64,000 nt of DNA from Berberis thunbergii (taxonomy: Eukaryota; Streptophyta; Magnoliopsida; Ranunculales; Berberidaceae): assembly GCA_003290165.1 (NCBI GenBank), contig QNQO01000547.1:1-64000 (forward strand), given 5' to 3'. The notes under the pieces were generated by a model. The model was not told the origin of the DNA and searched no databases. It saw only the letters and a program-made list of their open reading frames with translations. Positions 22,006 through 62,089 of this stretch are shown in pieces. Position 1 is the stretch's first letter, and each line of letters begins with the position of its first letter. Position numbers and translations under genes: made by a program.

Positions 22006-24743
22006 ACGTGTGTTCTTGCGCTTGGATTGATTTCTCCTGTCCTGAAAAGCAACAACTCCAAGGCTAAATTTGCAGCCTCAAAGCGTGTGGAAGGCACAGG
22101 AGAAGAAGAAGAGATGAATGGAGATAACGGGGTGGAGGAGATTTTAGATTTTGATCCCAGTGCACCACCCCCATTCAAAATTGCTGATATTAGAGCTGCC
22201 ATACCCAAACACTGCTGGGTGAAGAACCCATGGAGGTCTTTCAGTTATGTGGTGAGAGATATTGTTGTTGTGTTCGTGTTGGCAGCTATATCTGTTTATC
22301 TCAATAGTTGGGTTGTTTGGCCTTTTTATTGGGCTGCCCAGGGGACCATGTTCTGGGCTGTCTTTGTTCTTGGTCATGACTGGTAAAAATTCTTTCCTTA
22401 AATCTTGTTGTATTTGGAATGAAAAATGATTGTTTTGTGGCACTGGGGAGTTTTGTGATGTTTGAGAGAGATTGATTCGTGTTTGATTTGAATTTGCAGT
22501 GGGCATGGAAGCTTTTCAGACAGCGAGGATCTGAATAATTTTGTTGGACATCTGCTCCATTCCTTCATTCTTGTACCCTATCATGGATGGTAATCTCTTT
22601 TGTTTTCACTTTAGTACTATTTTTGTCATGAATTCTGTTTTTCAAATTTTCTTTTAATACAAGAAAACTGGAAGTCTTTGATTAGTTTTTTTTTGGAAGT
22701 CACTTGGTTTCTTCTACTTGTTCATTCTCATCACCCATCTCTAGGTCCAGATCAATGAAGTGAGAACATGGAGACTAGTTAATCTCACAAAGGGTATCGG
22801 TTCTCTCTAATTTTGAGTCAAAGTATTGATTTTGGGGATTTGAGAATCAACTTCCAGCAAGTTTGCTTGTAGATATTTAAACTTTTGTTTAAAGTAGCTT
22901 AATTAAGGTCATGTGAGTAAAATAAAATGAATATGGCAATACTTTTTACAGACTACAAAATTGAATTCCCACAAATTTGCATGCCCTTTCCATGTGTTTT
23001 GATTGGATTTTCATAATGTTCTTTTACAAACTTGTGGAAGTTGTTTCTTTGGTTGAGAACAAAGAATGTTTTCCCCAAAATACTCGGTAACAGTAGCAAC
23101 TAACTTAATGGTTCAGATGGGTCAATTAAAGATCGAGTTGAGTCAAGCATGAGTTAATGCTTAATGGACTTCTATACTAAAAATTCAATTAATTTTTCGG
23201 TGTAGTTTCTGAAAAAATAAACTTGATGTTGGAATTTGGATAACATTTTTAAGATCTAATGAGTAATATGAATTCCCAGTGTGAACTCTGACTTATATGA
23301 ATTACATTTGACAAACTGCTTTAATTGTGTAGGAGGATCAGCCATAGGACCCATCATGCGAATCACGGGCATGTTGAGAAGGACGAATCATGGCACCCAG
23401 TTTGTATTATATTCGCATTCATTTCTTCTAACTTCTTCATCTGATGATCTTAATCTGATTAGATATTTTGTTATCCCTCTCTGTATCTCAGCTGACTGAG
23501 AAGATTTACAAGAAAATGGATGCCAGCAGTAAGAAGCTAAGGTTTACTGTTCCTTTCCCATTGTTGGCATATCCAATCTATTTGGCAAGTATTTTACTTC
23601 ACGTATTCTTGAAACAATGCGATATGACTAACTGAATCTGAATGTCCACCTTGAAGCTTTTGCACATATTTGTATAATAGTGGAGTATAGATGTTCCCCT
23701 GAAACTATTTAATGTTGAATTTGAGTTGCAGTGGTACAGAACCCCTGGCAAGTCAGGATCTCACTTCAATCCAAACAGCGACTTGTTCGTTCCCAAGGAG
23801 AGGAATATTGTGATTCTCTCCACCGCGTGTTGGATAGCAATGGCAGCTCTGCTTGTGGTATCTTCATGTTTATTCGGTGCAATTCAGATGCTTAAGGTCT
23901 ACTTTGTTCCTTATTGGGTATGTTTTATTTCTTCATCCTCCGTGTTGTTTATGTCGTGAGAAAACATTGAACTGTGCAATTCTGAAGGTGGATTTTCAGT
24001 GGGTGTTGTCAAAAGTAGGCTTGATAATCAACCAGAAAGTAGAAATGTGTGAATTTGCTAACATGTAAGCATGATAGTGTCCACTAACTCTGTTTTTGAA
24101 TCTTCGAATGCAGATCTTTGTCATGTGGTTGGACTTGGTGACATATTTGCATCACCACGGCTATGAACAGAAACTTCCTTGGTACCGTGGAAAGGTGCCA
24201 TAGTTGACCCTTTTTTTTCTCTGACATGGAAATATCATATCAGAAAATTTCACTCACAACGTATGGGAAGCTCATAAATTAGGTGCTTAAGAGGCAACTC
24301 TGACCTGATGCTAAATATTGTTTGCATGGCAGGAATGGAGCTATATGAGAGGAGGACTCACAACAGTAGATCGTGATTATGGATGGATCAACCACATTCA
24401 CCACGACATAGGAACACATGTTATTCATCATCTCTTCCCTCAAATCCCACATTATCACTTGAGCGAAGCAGTGAGTCTCCTAATCCTTAAACAAAATTAA
24501 CTTCCATAATAATCAATCTGCAAGTTCTAATTTCTTCTCACAATGAACTTGCAGACTGAAGCAGCAAAGCCAGTGCTAGGGAAGTACTACAGAAAGCCGA
24601 AGAGATCTGGGCCTTTCCCGTTTCACTTGGTTGGGCTTCTAGTTAAAAGCATGAAACAGGACCACTACGTGAGTGACACCGGAGATATTGTGTACTACCA
24701 GACTGATCCTCGGTTGTTTGGAGCGTCAGACAAACTGGAATAG
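21934..24743 (+). CDS. FAD3: Omega-3 fatty acid desaturase, copy B (FAD3-type)
   Basis: Tandem paralogue of the gene at 832-4241 with the same role (linoleic to alpha-linolenic acyl desaturation). Exons: 21934-22382, 22500-22589, 23333-23399, 23492-23584, 23732-23917, 24114-24194, 24333-24470, 24555-24743. Sizes of exons 2-8 equal those of copy A. All three histidine boxes are intact (HDCGH, HRTHH, HVIHH). Start choice: ATGs at 21934, 21937, 21958, 21961 and 21985 are in frame, giving 430 aa (21934) to 413 aa (21985). Homology with copy A begins at 21985; the extra N-terminus comes from a 24 bp repeat. ATG 21937 has the best early context (A at -3, G at +4). Intron 4 has a GC donor (TTG|GCAAGT) where copy A has GT. 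The C-terminus ends ...SDKLE, again without KxKxx. No frame damage was seen, so the gene looks functional. Confidence 0.92.
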
Positions 24744-24837
24744 TCATGTGGCACGCTTGGTTGAATTTCAACTTGTTTATTGCTGATGAGTGAATAGTTG
24801 TAGTCTATGTTTAACCATGAGTACTCGGTTTTAGATA

Positions 24838-24843
24838 AATAAA
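24838..24843 (+). terminator. Polyadenylation signal of desaturase B
   Basis: AATAAA lies 95 bp after the stop codon at 24741-24743, a normal distance for a plant 3' UTR. Confidence 0.55.
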
Positions 24844-26177
24844 AGACCTTTACAAGGCATCATCAATCATAATTTGACTGATTATGTTTAGAGTTGCATT
24901 TCAATTTGGGTTTGAGTTTATAGATTCAGCTAAACTTGAAACTCAAATCTGATTTTATGAAACAACTTTTGATTTGAGTAAGCATAAATTCTTATCTTGC
25001 TTAAGCTTGGCGATGCTGTGGTTCCATCAAATTGTTTGTATGGGAGATATACGCTTGCCCAGAATAGTTGACAAGCAATTTCCATATAAATAGCTACTGG
25101 AAAGTGATAGGAACATTCAGTGCAAAGCATTTTGGGAAGAATAATGAAGGGAGACTGATTACTCTAAAATCTAATTGGGTAAAGGTACAGTTCCTCAAAA
25201 TTGATGATTAGTGAGTGTTGAGTTCTATTTAGAGACTAGCTTGATCCTATGTTAAAGGGTAAGAGTAGAATAAATTACAATATTGTTCTACTAAGGGAAT
25301 CACATTCGTCGCCTTCAATGTGATACAAGAAGAATAACCGTGTTTTATTTAGAGGTCAAAACAAGCACCAAAGTGGGAGACCATCTGTAGTTCAGATATG
25401 TTCCTCTTAGTCACCATGATGCACATTATATAACATGTAAGAGATCGGGAAAATAAAAAAGAATTTTGGTGAATCTAGGGTAATTGTGATTTACCCCGAA
25501 TAGTAATACTAGTGGTCAACCACCAATGACAGTGAAACACTCGTGTGCAAAAAGTTTTCTTACTTAAGCAAATGAACCGCACATCTAATCTTGAGACATG
25601 TATCTCTAGAAAAATCCAACGAAAAAAAAAATCATCTCCTTCATCTTCCTCACATCTCCATTATGCAAGAGAGAGGAGGTCGACATTGAGATGGGTGTGT
25701 GGCTTGTAATGAACAAAAATTCAGAGAGGGGAAAAAAAGGAGGGGATGACAGCCGGCGGTGGTGATGAGGATCTAAAACATAAAGTTGAGGAGGCGAGGG
25801 TGCGATCGAAGCTAGTGGTTGTTGATTCAACAAAAAAGGGGATCCGGAGGTCGTGGTTGGTAATTCAATCATATCATGAACAATGAACATTCATTAATAA
25901 TTACAATCAATCACTCAATAACCCTAACAATTCCAATCAATAACACAATATAACAACCAATTCAACAAAAAAAAAATCTAAGAAACCAAACAAAACCCAG
26001 ACTCAAAAAATCAATTTGAATCAACCCCATGAGCTCCGATCATCAAAAATCTCATCTTACAATGATCATTGATCAAGAGGAGGAAGGGGGAGTTGTTGTT
26101 GGTCGGTGAAGAATTGAAGAGAAGGAGGAGGGAGGGGAGTTGTTGGTGGTCGGTGGAGATTTGAAGGTGAACCGGGT

Positions 26178-26197
26178 GGGGGGGGGGGGGGGGGGGG
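26178..26197 (+). repeat. G20 homopolymer
   Basis: Twenty uninterrupted G residues within the purine-rich tract. The exact length may be a sequencing or assembly artefact, but the tract could form a quadruplex. Confidence 0.85.
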
Positions 26198-26827
26198 AGG
26201 AGTTGTTGCTGGTCATTGGTTTGTGGCGAAGCGAATGAAAGGAAGAGGGAAATGCGAGATTTTATAATATAAGGTGAATTGAAGAGGAGGGTTTTCGTTG
26301 CTAGTCGGGGGAAATGAAGATGAAAGGGATGGGGAGGGGTGAGAGAGGATGAGGGAGGCGTGGTTGGCGCATGTTTGCGAAACAGAGAGGAAAAAGAAGG
26401 TCGGGGAGGGATGTTTTCGTAATAGCCAAGGAAAGGGAGTTGGAGGGGTAGTCGACGGTGATTTATAGATAGATGGAGAAGAAGGGAGAAAGAGGGTAAA
26501 GGGGTATGGGAAGACGAAGGTTTATCTATTTATTAATAATTATTGAATTTTTTTAAGATATGATTATCATTTTGATTGATCATTGTAATATGAAAATTTT
26601 GAAAACAACTCATGACCTAACGGCTAATGTATGTGCACTGCTAGTTCTGGGGGCTAATCTCCCATTAGCTATTTACTATGCGGAGTATATTATGAGGTAA
26701 TCTCGTATTAGCTATTATGAGGTAATCTTGTATAGAGCCAACTTACATTTTGCAATGAGTTCTTTACTCACATACCACTCAAAACTCAATTGGTGTACGG
26801 TTTCTAATGATAAATTGTGGTGTTTGA

Positions 26828-27088
26828 CAGTATTCTAAAAAAATGTTAGGTAATAGGCGGGCAAACGAGCAGGGGACTAGCTCCCAGAGGACTATAGGGG
26901 CCCTAGGCGATTTATTTATTATAATTATAAAACTTAAGCATAATAACATATAAATTATTTCTAATTCAATACAAATATATATAATTTTTTTTTCAAACTA
27001 AAAATTCAAAAACCAGCCTGGGAGGCTGCCTAACCCGCTCAATCTGCCTGGGCGGCTCCAGCAGCTTAGACTGATTTTTAGAACACTG
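26828..27088. mobile_element. Short hAT-like MITE
   Basis: A 261 bp block with ends CAGTATTCTAAAAA and, from the other strand, CAGTGTTCTAAAAA. GC-rich palindromic stretches lie just inside (GGGGCCCTAGGCG on the left, GCCTGGGCGGC on the right) and the centre is AT-rich. It resembles the element at 12172-12874. The flanks do not show a clear 8 bp duplication, so the boundaries are less certain. Confidence 0.55.
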
Positions 27089-27969
27089 ATTTTTTATGAT
27101 GGTACTAGTCGGAGATGATTCTCTAGAGCTAACTAACTTCATAAGGGGTTGGGGGTGGTGGTGGTGACTGTCAATGGTTGTGATTGTATCAAATTGGTGG
27201 TAATTGAGTCAAAGATGGTGGGTGTCAATGGTAGTGGTCACCGATTGATAGATTTGGGGTTGGTGGTAGTGGTAAAGAAGTCAGCGACTACTCCACACCA
27301 CCATTTCATCTTTTTCACGCCAGTCTACTCTCCCACACCACCTACTTTATTTCTTACACTACTATACTTTCTCACACCAACTATATAAACAAAAATCCAA
27401 ATTTTTTCCCCTCGCCGTTAAAATCGACAAACGATTCCTCCATCCCTTGTTAGAAATTCCTCCATCTCACACATTCAAATATCTTCCAAATCACTCCCCA
27501 CGCTCAAATCTCCCTCGAAAATCTCTCAAAATCTAAACCATTACATATCGAAACCCTCAAACTCTTCAAAACGCAACAACTCAAAAGTGTCACCTCTCAA
27601 AGTGCAAAATGTATCTCTCTTGCAACAAATCATATTGTCTTCATTTTGTAAAATTCGGAAAAATACATTTGGGATATATTTGTTTTGAAGCTTTAAGTTT
27701 TGTAAATCCATGGTTCACAAGGTACCTTCCATTACATGCACTAGACATCCATAATTCGCATTGAATGCTTTCAAATTTTGTGGATAACGCAATGGATTAG
27801 TTTAGTTCCGAAAATGATGCGACAATGAGACATCATGCCAAAATAATATCCGAAAACATAGCAACAAATTGTGGGTTCGATGTGACAATGTGAATAAGGT
27901 CATAAAATAAAGATTGAGAATTTTTTTTATCAGAAAACTCTGTTTTCAGCAAAAAATGTGCAAATTTTT

Positions 27970-28220
27970 TGTCTGTTCGCATGAAACAATGTAGGCGATT
28001 TGACAAAGCCCGCAAAGTTCCAGGCGGACTTATTCAAATACTCCGCAGAGTTCCATGCGAACATGAGTTTTTTTCAAAAAAAAGTCCTGTTCGCAGAGAG
28101 CAATGCGATGATTTCCAAATTCCCTGCTGGGTTCCCTGCGAACACATTTTTTTTCCGCAGTGTACATGGATAGCTGCAAAATCTCGGAGAGTTCCGGGCG
28201 AACATGAAATTTCAGCAAAT
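27970..28220. repeat. TTCGC/GCGAA cassette zone of element I
   Basis: About 250 bp with recurring outward motifs: CTGTTCGCATG (~27975), TGCGAACATGAG (~28056), CTGTTCGCAGAG (~28088), TGCGAACACA (~28137) and GGCGAACATGA (~28197). They lie beside T- or A-runs and bracket variable inserts. A matching cassette occurs in element II at 55437-55556. Open frames here on both strands are by-products of the symmetry. Confidence 0.55.
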
Positions 28221-28228
28221 TTTTTCTG

Positions 28229-31200
28229 ACAGATTTGCGCGACTTTAGTAAAATGACCATAACTTGCTAATTGCAAAACATTTTCAAGTGATTTAAGTTG
28301 TGTTTATTAGATAACTCAGATTACGACTACTTTTGTGTTTTAATCAACTTGAGAATCTGTCTCAATCGAGACATAAGTTGGCCTAAAGTCAGGAAACACT
28401 ATCCCATTTTTATTGCGAGACAAATTTGTGCGACTTTAGTAAAATGACCATAACTTGTTAATTTCAAAACATTTACAAGTGATTAAAGTTGTGTTCATTA
28501 GTTAACTCAGAGTACTACAATATTTGTATTTTGATAAACTTAAGAATCATTATTGATCAAGCACATAAGTTGGTTGAAAGTTAGAAACACTTTCCTATTT
28601 TTATTGCCAGACAAATTTGCGCGACATTAGTAAAATATAAGTTAGCCGAAAGTCAGAAACATTATCCCATTTTTATTGCAAGACAGATTTGCGCCACTTT
28701 AATAAAATGACCATAACTTGTTTATTTATATTACAATTCAGAGTGTATTTTACTATTCATGGTCGATTGAGACAAAGTCAAATCGAAATAATTAAGATAA
28801 AAGATGTTTATGATTAAAAGTTGAGAAATGTATTGAATTTGAGGGTAGAAATTCATTTCCCATGATGGCGTATATGTAAATATAAAACAAGTAGAATGAC
28901 AAAAATAATGAAAAACTTTTGAAAAAAGTTGGTGGAATGTACATGTGGCAACTTTTAGCAAAATGAAAATTATCATAACTATCTATATCGATATCGAATT
29001 TTGGTAAAGTTAATATTGTTGAAATGTATTTTTAAGAACTTTCCAACAAAATCAATGATCAACACGAGAACTAAAATTTTAAAAATATATATTTATAATT
29101 AAAAAAATGTATAATGTATTTCACATCTTTAATATTTTTCAAAGCAATGAGATGAACCGATTATACCTAAAAAAAATGAGTTGGGCATCTTAATGCACAT
29201 TTAAACAAAAACTTTAAACTTTATGTTTTGGAAAATTTAAAGATTAGGAAATAATTCATTATCGACGTTTAAATTTTTTCCCCAACTGATTCTGATTCTA
29301 CAACTTATGATATATATATTTTTTTACCTTAGAATAGGCTTACACTTTAATACTGATTAAAAGCTAAAATGGGGATAGAGACAGAGTTTTTTAGTACAAA
29401 ATATTTAGTAAAAATAAAATTATGTGGAGTGCCAACGGCACGGGGCATACTCTAGTTTCAAAAAATTTCAAGTGATTTAAGTTGTGTTTATTAGATAACT
29501 TAGAGTGATACAATATTTGTGTTTTGATAAATTTGAGAGTCAGTCTTGATCGAGCACATAAGTTGGCCGAAATTCAGAAATACTATCCTATTTTCATTTC
29601 GAGACAAATTTGCGAGATTTTAGTAAAATGATCATAATTTGCTCATTTCAAAACATTTTCAAGTGATTCGAGTTGTGTTTATTAGATAACTCAGAGTACT
29701 GCAATATTTGTGTTTTGATCAACTTAAGAATCGGTCTTGATCGAGCACATAAGCTAGTCGTAAGTCAAAAACACTATCCCATTTTTATTACGAGATAGAT
29801 TTGCGTGACTTTAGTAAAACGACCATAACTTGTTCATTTCAAAACTTTTTCAGGTGATTCAAGTTGAGTTTATTAGATAACTCAGAGTATTACAATATTT
29901 GTGTTTTGATAAACTTGAGAATTAGTCTCAATCAAAGTACATAAGTTAGTCAAAATTCAGGAATACTATCCTATTTTCATTGCGAGATAGATTTACGCGA
30001 CTTTAGTAAAATGATCATAATTTGCTTATTTCAAAACATTTCCAAATGATTCAAGTTGTGTTTATTAGATAACTTAGACAGATTTGCGCGACTTTAGTAA
30101 AATGATCATAACTTGCTCATTTAAAAATATTTTCAAGTGATTAAAGTTGTGTTTATTAGATAACTCAGAGTACTACAATATTTATATTTCGATAAACTTG
30201 AGAATCGGTCTTGATCGAGCACATAAGTTAGCCGAAAGTCAGAAATACTATCTTTTTTTATTGCCAGACAAATTTGCGCGACTTTAGTAAAATGACCATA
30301 ACTTGCTCATTTTATAACAGTCTCAAGTGATTCAATTGTGTTTATTAGATAGCTCAGACTACTAAAATATTTGTGTTTTGATCAACTTGATAATTGGTCT
30401 CGATCGAGCACATAAGTTGGTCGAAATTCAGAAACACTGTCCTGTTTTCATTGCGAGACAGATTTGTGCAACTTTAGTAAAATGACCATAACTTGCTCAT
30501 TTCAAAACATTTTCAAGTGATTCAAGTTGCGTTTCTTAGATAACTTAGAGTACTACAATATTTGTGTCTTAATAAAATTAAGAATCGGTCTTGATCGAGT
30601 ACATAAGTTGGCCGAATTCAGAAAGACTATTTCGTTTTTATTGTGAGACAAATTTGTGTGACTTTAGTAAAATGACCATAACTCATTCATTTTAAAACAT
30701 TTTTAAATAATTCAAGTTGTGTTTATTAGATAACTCAGAGTATTACAATATTTGTGTTTTGATAAATTTCATAATTGGTCTCGATCGAGCACATAAGTTG
30801 GCCGAAATTTAGGAACACTATCCTATTTTCATTGCGAGACAAATTTGCACGATTTTAGTAAAATGATCGTAACTTTCTCATTTCGAAACATTTTCTAGTG
30901 ATTCAAGTTGTGTTTATTAGATAACTCAGACAGATTTACCCAATTTTAGTAAAATGGTCATAACTTGCTCATTTCAAAATATTTTTCAGGTGATTTAAGT
31001 TGTGTTTATTAGATAACTCAGAATACTACAATATTTGTGTTTTGATCAACTTAAGAATCGGTCTTGATCGAGCATATAAGTTGGCCGAAAGTTAGGAACA
31101 CTATCCCATTTTTATTACGAGATAGATTTGCGTGACTTTAGTAAAACGACCATAACTTGTTCATTTCAAAACATTTTCAGGTGATTCAAGTTGAGTTTAT

Positions 31201-32870
31201 TAGATAACTCAGAGTACTACAATATTTGTGTTTTGATAAACTTGAGAATTGGTCTCAATCGAGTACATAAGTTGGTCAAAATTCAGGAATACTATCCTAT
31301 TTTCATTGCGAGATAGATTTGCGCGACTTTAGTAAAATGATCATAACTTGCTTATTTCAAAACATTTCCAAATGATTCAAGTTGTATTTATTAGATAACT
31401 TAGACAGATTTGCGCGACTTTAGTAAAATGATCATAACTTGCTCATTTAAAAACATTTTCAAGTGATTAAAGTTGTGTTTATTAGATAACTCATAGTACT
31501 ACAATATTTGTATTTTGATAAAATTGATAATCGGTCTTGATCGAGCACATAAGTTAGCCGAAAGTCAGAAATACTATCTTATTTTTATTGCCAGACAAAT
31601 TTGCGCGATTTTAGTAAAATGACCATAACTTGCTCATTTTAAAACTCATTTTAAAACAGTTTCAAGTGATTCAATTGTGTTTATTAGATAGCTCAGACTA
31701 CTAAAATATTTGTGCTTTGATCAACTTGATAATTGGTCTCGATCGAGCACATAAGTTGGCCGAAATTCATGAACTCTATCCTGTTTTCATTGTGAGACAG
31801 ATTTGTGCAACTTTAGTAAAATGACCATAACTTGCTCATTTCAAAACATTTTCAAGTGATTCAAGTTTTGTTTCTTAGATAACTTAGAGTACTACAATAT
31901 TTGTGTCTTAATCAAATTAAGAATCGGTCTTGATCGAGTACATAAGTTGTCCGAATTCAGAAACACTATTTCATTTTTATTGCGAGACAGATTTGCGTGA
32001 CTTTAGTAAAATGACCATAACTTATTCATTTTAAAACATTTTCAAGTAATTCAAGTTGTGTTTATTAGATAACTCAGAGTACTACAATATTTGTGTTTTG
32101 ATAAATTTCATAATTGGTCTCGATCGAGCACATAAGTTGGCCGAAATTTAGGAACACTATCCTATTTCATTGCGGACAGATTTGCACGATTTTAGTAAAA
32201 TGATCGTAACTTTCTTATTTCGAAACATTTTCAAGTGATTCAAGTTGTGTTTCTTAGATAACTCAGACAGATTTACCCAATTTTAGTAAAATGGTCATAA
32301 CTTGCTCATTTCAAAATATTTTTCAGGTGATTTAAGTTGTGTTTATTAGATAACTCAGAATACTACAATATTTGTGTTTTGATCAACTTAAGAATCGGTC
32401 TTGATCGAGCATATAAGTTGGCCGAAAGTTAGGAACACTATCCCATTTTTATTGCAAGATAGATTTGCACGACTTTAGTAAAATGATCATGGCTTGTTCA
32501 TTTTAAAACATTTTCAAGTAATTCAAGTTGAGTTTATTAGATAACTCAGAGTACTACAATATTTGTGTGTTTGATAAGCCTGAGAATCAGTCTTGATCGA
32601 GTACATAAGTTGGCCGAAATTCAGGAATACTATCATATTTTCATTGCGAGACAGATTTGCGCGACTTTATTAAAATGATCATAACTTGCTTATTTCAAAA
32701 CATTTCCGAGTGATTCAAGTTGTGTTTTTTAGATAGCTTAGACAGATTTGCGCAATTTTAGTAAAATGATCATAACTTGCTCATTTCAAAACATTTTCAA
32801 TTGATTTAAGTTGTGTTGATTAGATAACTCATAGTACTACAACTTTCATGTTTTGATAAGCTTGAGAATC
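28229..32870. repeat. Satellite array with higher-order structure
   Basis: Tandem units anchored on the motif TTTAGTAAAATGA at about 28243, 28435, 28627, 28697, 29618, 29810, 30002, 30093, 30283, 30473, 30663, 30854, 30945, 31137, 31328, 31419, 31610, 31812, 32002, 32191, 32282, 32474, 32666 and 32758. Units are about 191 bp, with recurrent short ones of about 91 bp. From 29618 the spacing pattern 192,192,91,190,190,190,191,91 repeats as 192,191,91,191,202,190,189,91 and then starts a third time. This gives a higher-order repeat of about 1.33 kb. The short units lack the second half of the monomer, from the GTACTACAAT block to the GCGAGA block. No coding potential. Confidence 0.9.
28725..29455 (+). 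mobile_element. Helitron nested in a satellite monomer
   Basis: The 3' end has the classic Helitron layout: hairpin GTGCC-AAC-GGCAC (29429-29441), ten bases, then CTAG (29452-29455) followed by host T. The 5' end begins TTTATATTAC after host A at 28724; Helitrons normally begin TC, so the C looks mutated. Removing 28725-29455 rejoins a perfect satellite monomer (ATAACTTGTTTA plus TTTCAAAAAATTT) with 190 bp spacing between anchors, which fixes both ends. At 731 bp it has no Rep/helicase and is non-autonomous. Confidence 0.85.
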
Positions 32871-33038
32871 GATCTCAATTGAGGGTTTAAATTAGTCGAA
32901 AGTTAATTATTTTGTATTTTTTTTGTTTTAAGTTTGAGTTTCTCTATTAAGTTATGCATATTTATTTGTGGTGTGAGCAAGTTAAAAAAAAAAAAAAAAC
33001 CTCAATGGTGGTGTGGAGTAGTTGCTGCCGGTAAAGAA

Positions 33039-33521
33039 ATGGGGAAGAAGAATAATGAAAAAATATTCACTAAAAAAAAAGAATAAGATATTCATTTTCC
33101 ATCTAAATAAGTTTTCGGGATTTTGAGGGGAGCCGTATTTCGTAAATTGTTGCCCATAGAAATCTTGCGCTGCAAATAACATCAGCCATCATCACCTTCC
33201 GGAGTCTGGAAGCTAAATAAAAAAAAGATCTCGATTTTAATTAAACGCCAAGTAAGAACGAGTACAAACTTCAGCACAAAAACACACGCACACTGTTTCA
33301 TCTTTGAAAAACAATTTTCTTTTCTTTTCTTTTGAATTTCGATTCCTCGCTTTGGTTTCTACTCTTTTTCCACTTTGTCAACCAAACAAAAGAAAAGAAA
33401 ACTCAATAAATAACCAAACAAACCCTAATTCAAGAACCAAACAAATCCAAATTCCCTCTCCATCATCTCTTGTCCATTTCCACACTTGATGTAGGGCTAG
33501 GGTTTCTGCAATTCGATTCAG
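33039..33521 (+). promoter_or_regulatory. Short promoter and leader of CPK13
   Basis: Only 483 bp separate the right flank of the satellite-bearing element from the CPK13 start codon. The stretch contains an A-rich CTAAATAAAAAAAAG (~33212), which could serve as a weak TATA region. After it comes a pyrimidine-rich leader with (TTTTC)n near 33310-33333. The transcription start cannot be fixed from sequence alone. Confidence 0.45.
33489..33494 (+). promoter_or_regulatory. Minimal AUG-stop upstream ORF before CPK13
   Basis: ATG immediately followed by TAG, ending 27 nt before the CPK13 start codon. If transcription starts upstream (likely, given the leader-like DNA from ~33290), ribosomes would meet a start-stop element first. 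Arabidopsis NIP5;1 uses AUGUAA start-stops for boron-dependent control; this one is AUGUAG, so a similar role is only a guess. Confidence 0.5.

Positions 33522-62089
<28,568 letters not shown>

Larger units (their letters stand above)
24744..26827. other. Intergenic DNA downstream of desaturase B
   Basis: The first ~400 bp match the 3' flank of copy A. 26080-26500 is strongly purine-rich on the plus strand (many GGAGG and GAAGG runs). A proline/serine-rich minus-strand frame at 25606-25890 is most simply explained by this composition. No gene supported. Confidence 0.5.
27280..33029. mobile_element. Satellite-bearing Mutator-like TIR element I
   Basis: A 5750 bp element flanked by a perfect 9 bp duplication GGTAAAGAA (27271-27279 and 33030-33038). 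The ends are inverted repeats: GTCAGCGACTACTCCACACC on the left and, from the other strand, GGCAGCAACTACTCCACACC on the right, both continuing ACCATT. Subterminal CACACCACC motifs recur at the left end. Inside are a TTCGC/GCGAA hairpin-cassette zone (27970-28220), a satellite array (28229-32870) and a nested Helitron (28725-29455). No transposase frame was found, so it is non-autonomous. The 9 bp TSD and terminal G suggest the Mutator superfamily. It ends 492 bp before the CPK13 start codon. A relative is at 55309-57305. Confidence 0.8.

Noticed and set aside
25606..25890. Proline/serine-rich 94-codon minus-strand frame
   Set aside because: Explained by purine-rich plus-strand composition; no domain, splice context or promoter.
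26178..26197. G20 tract as a functional quadruplex promoter element
   Set aside because: Possible structurally, but it is over 7 kb from the next start codon and the length may be a sequencing artefact; listed only as a repeat.
28229..32870. Regularly spaced repeats that could suggest a CRISPR array
   Set aside because: The units are ~191 bp with no short repeat/unique spacer pattern, and the genome is clearly eukaryotic. It is a satellite.
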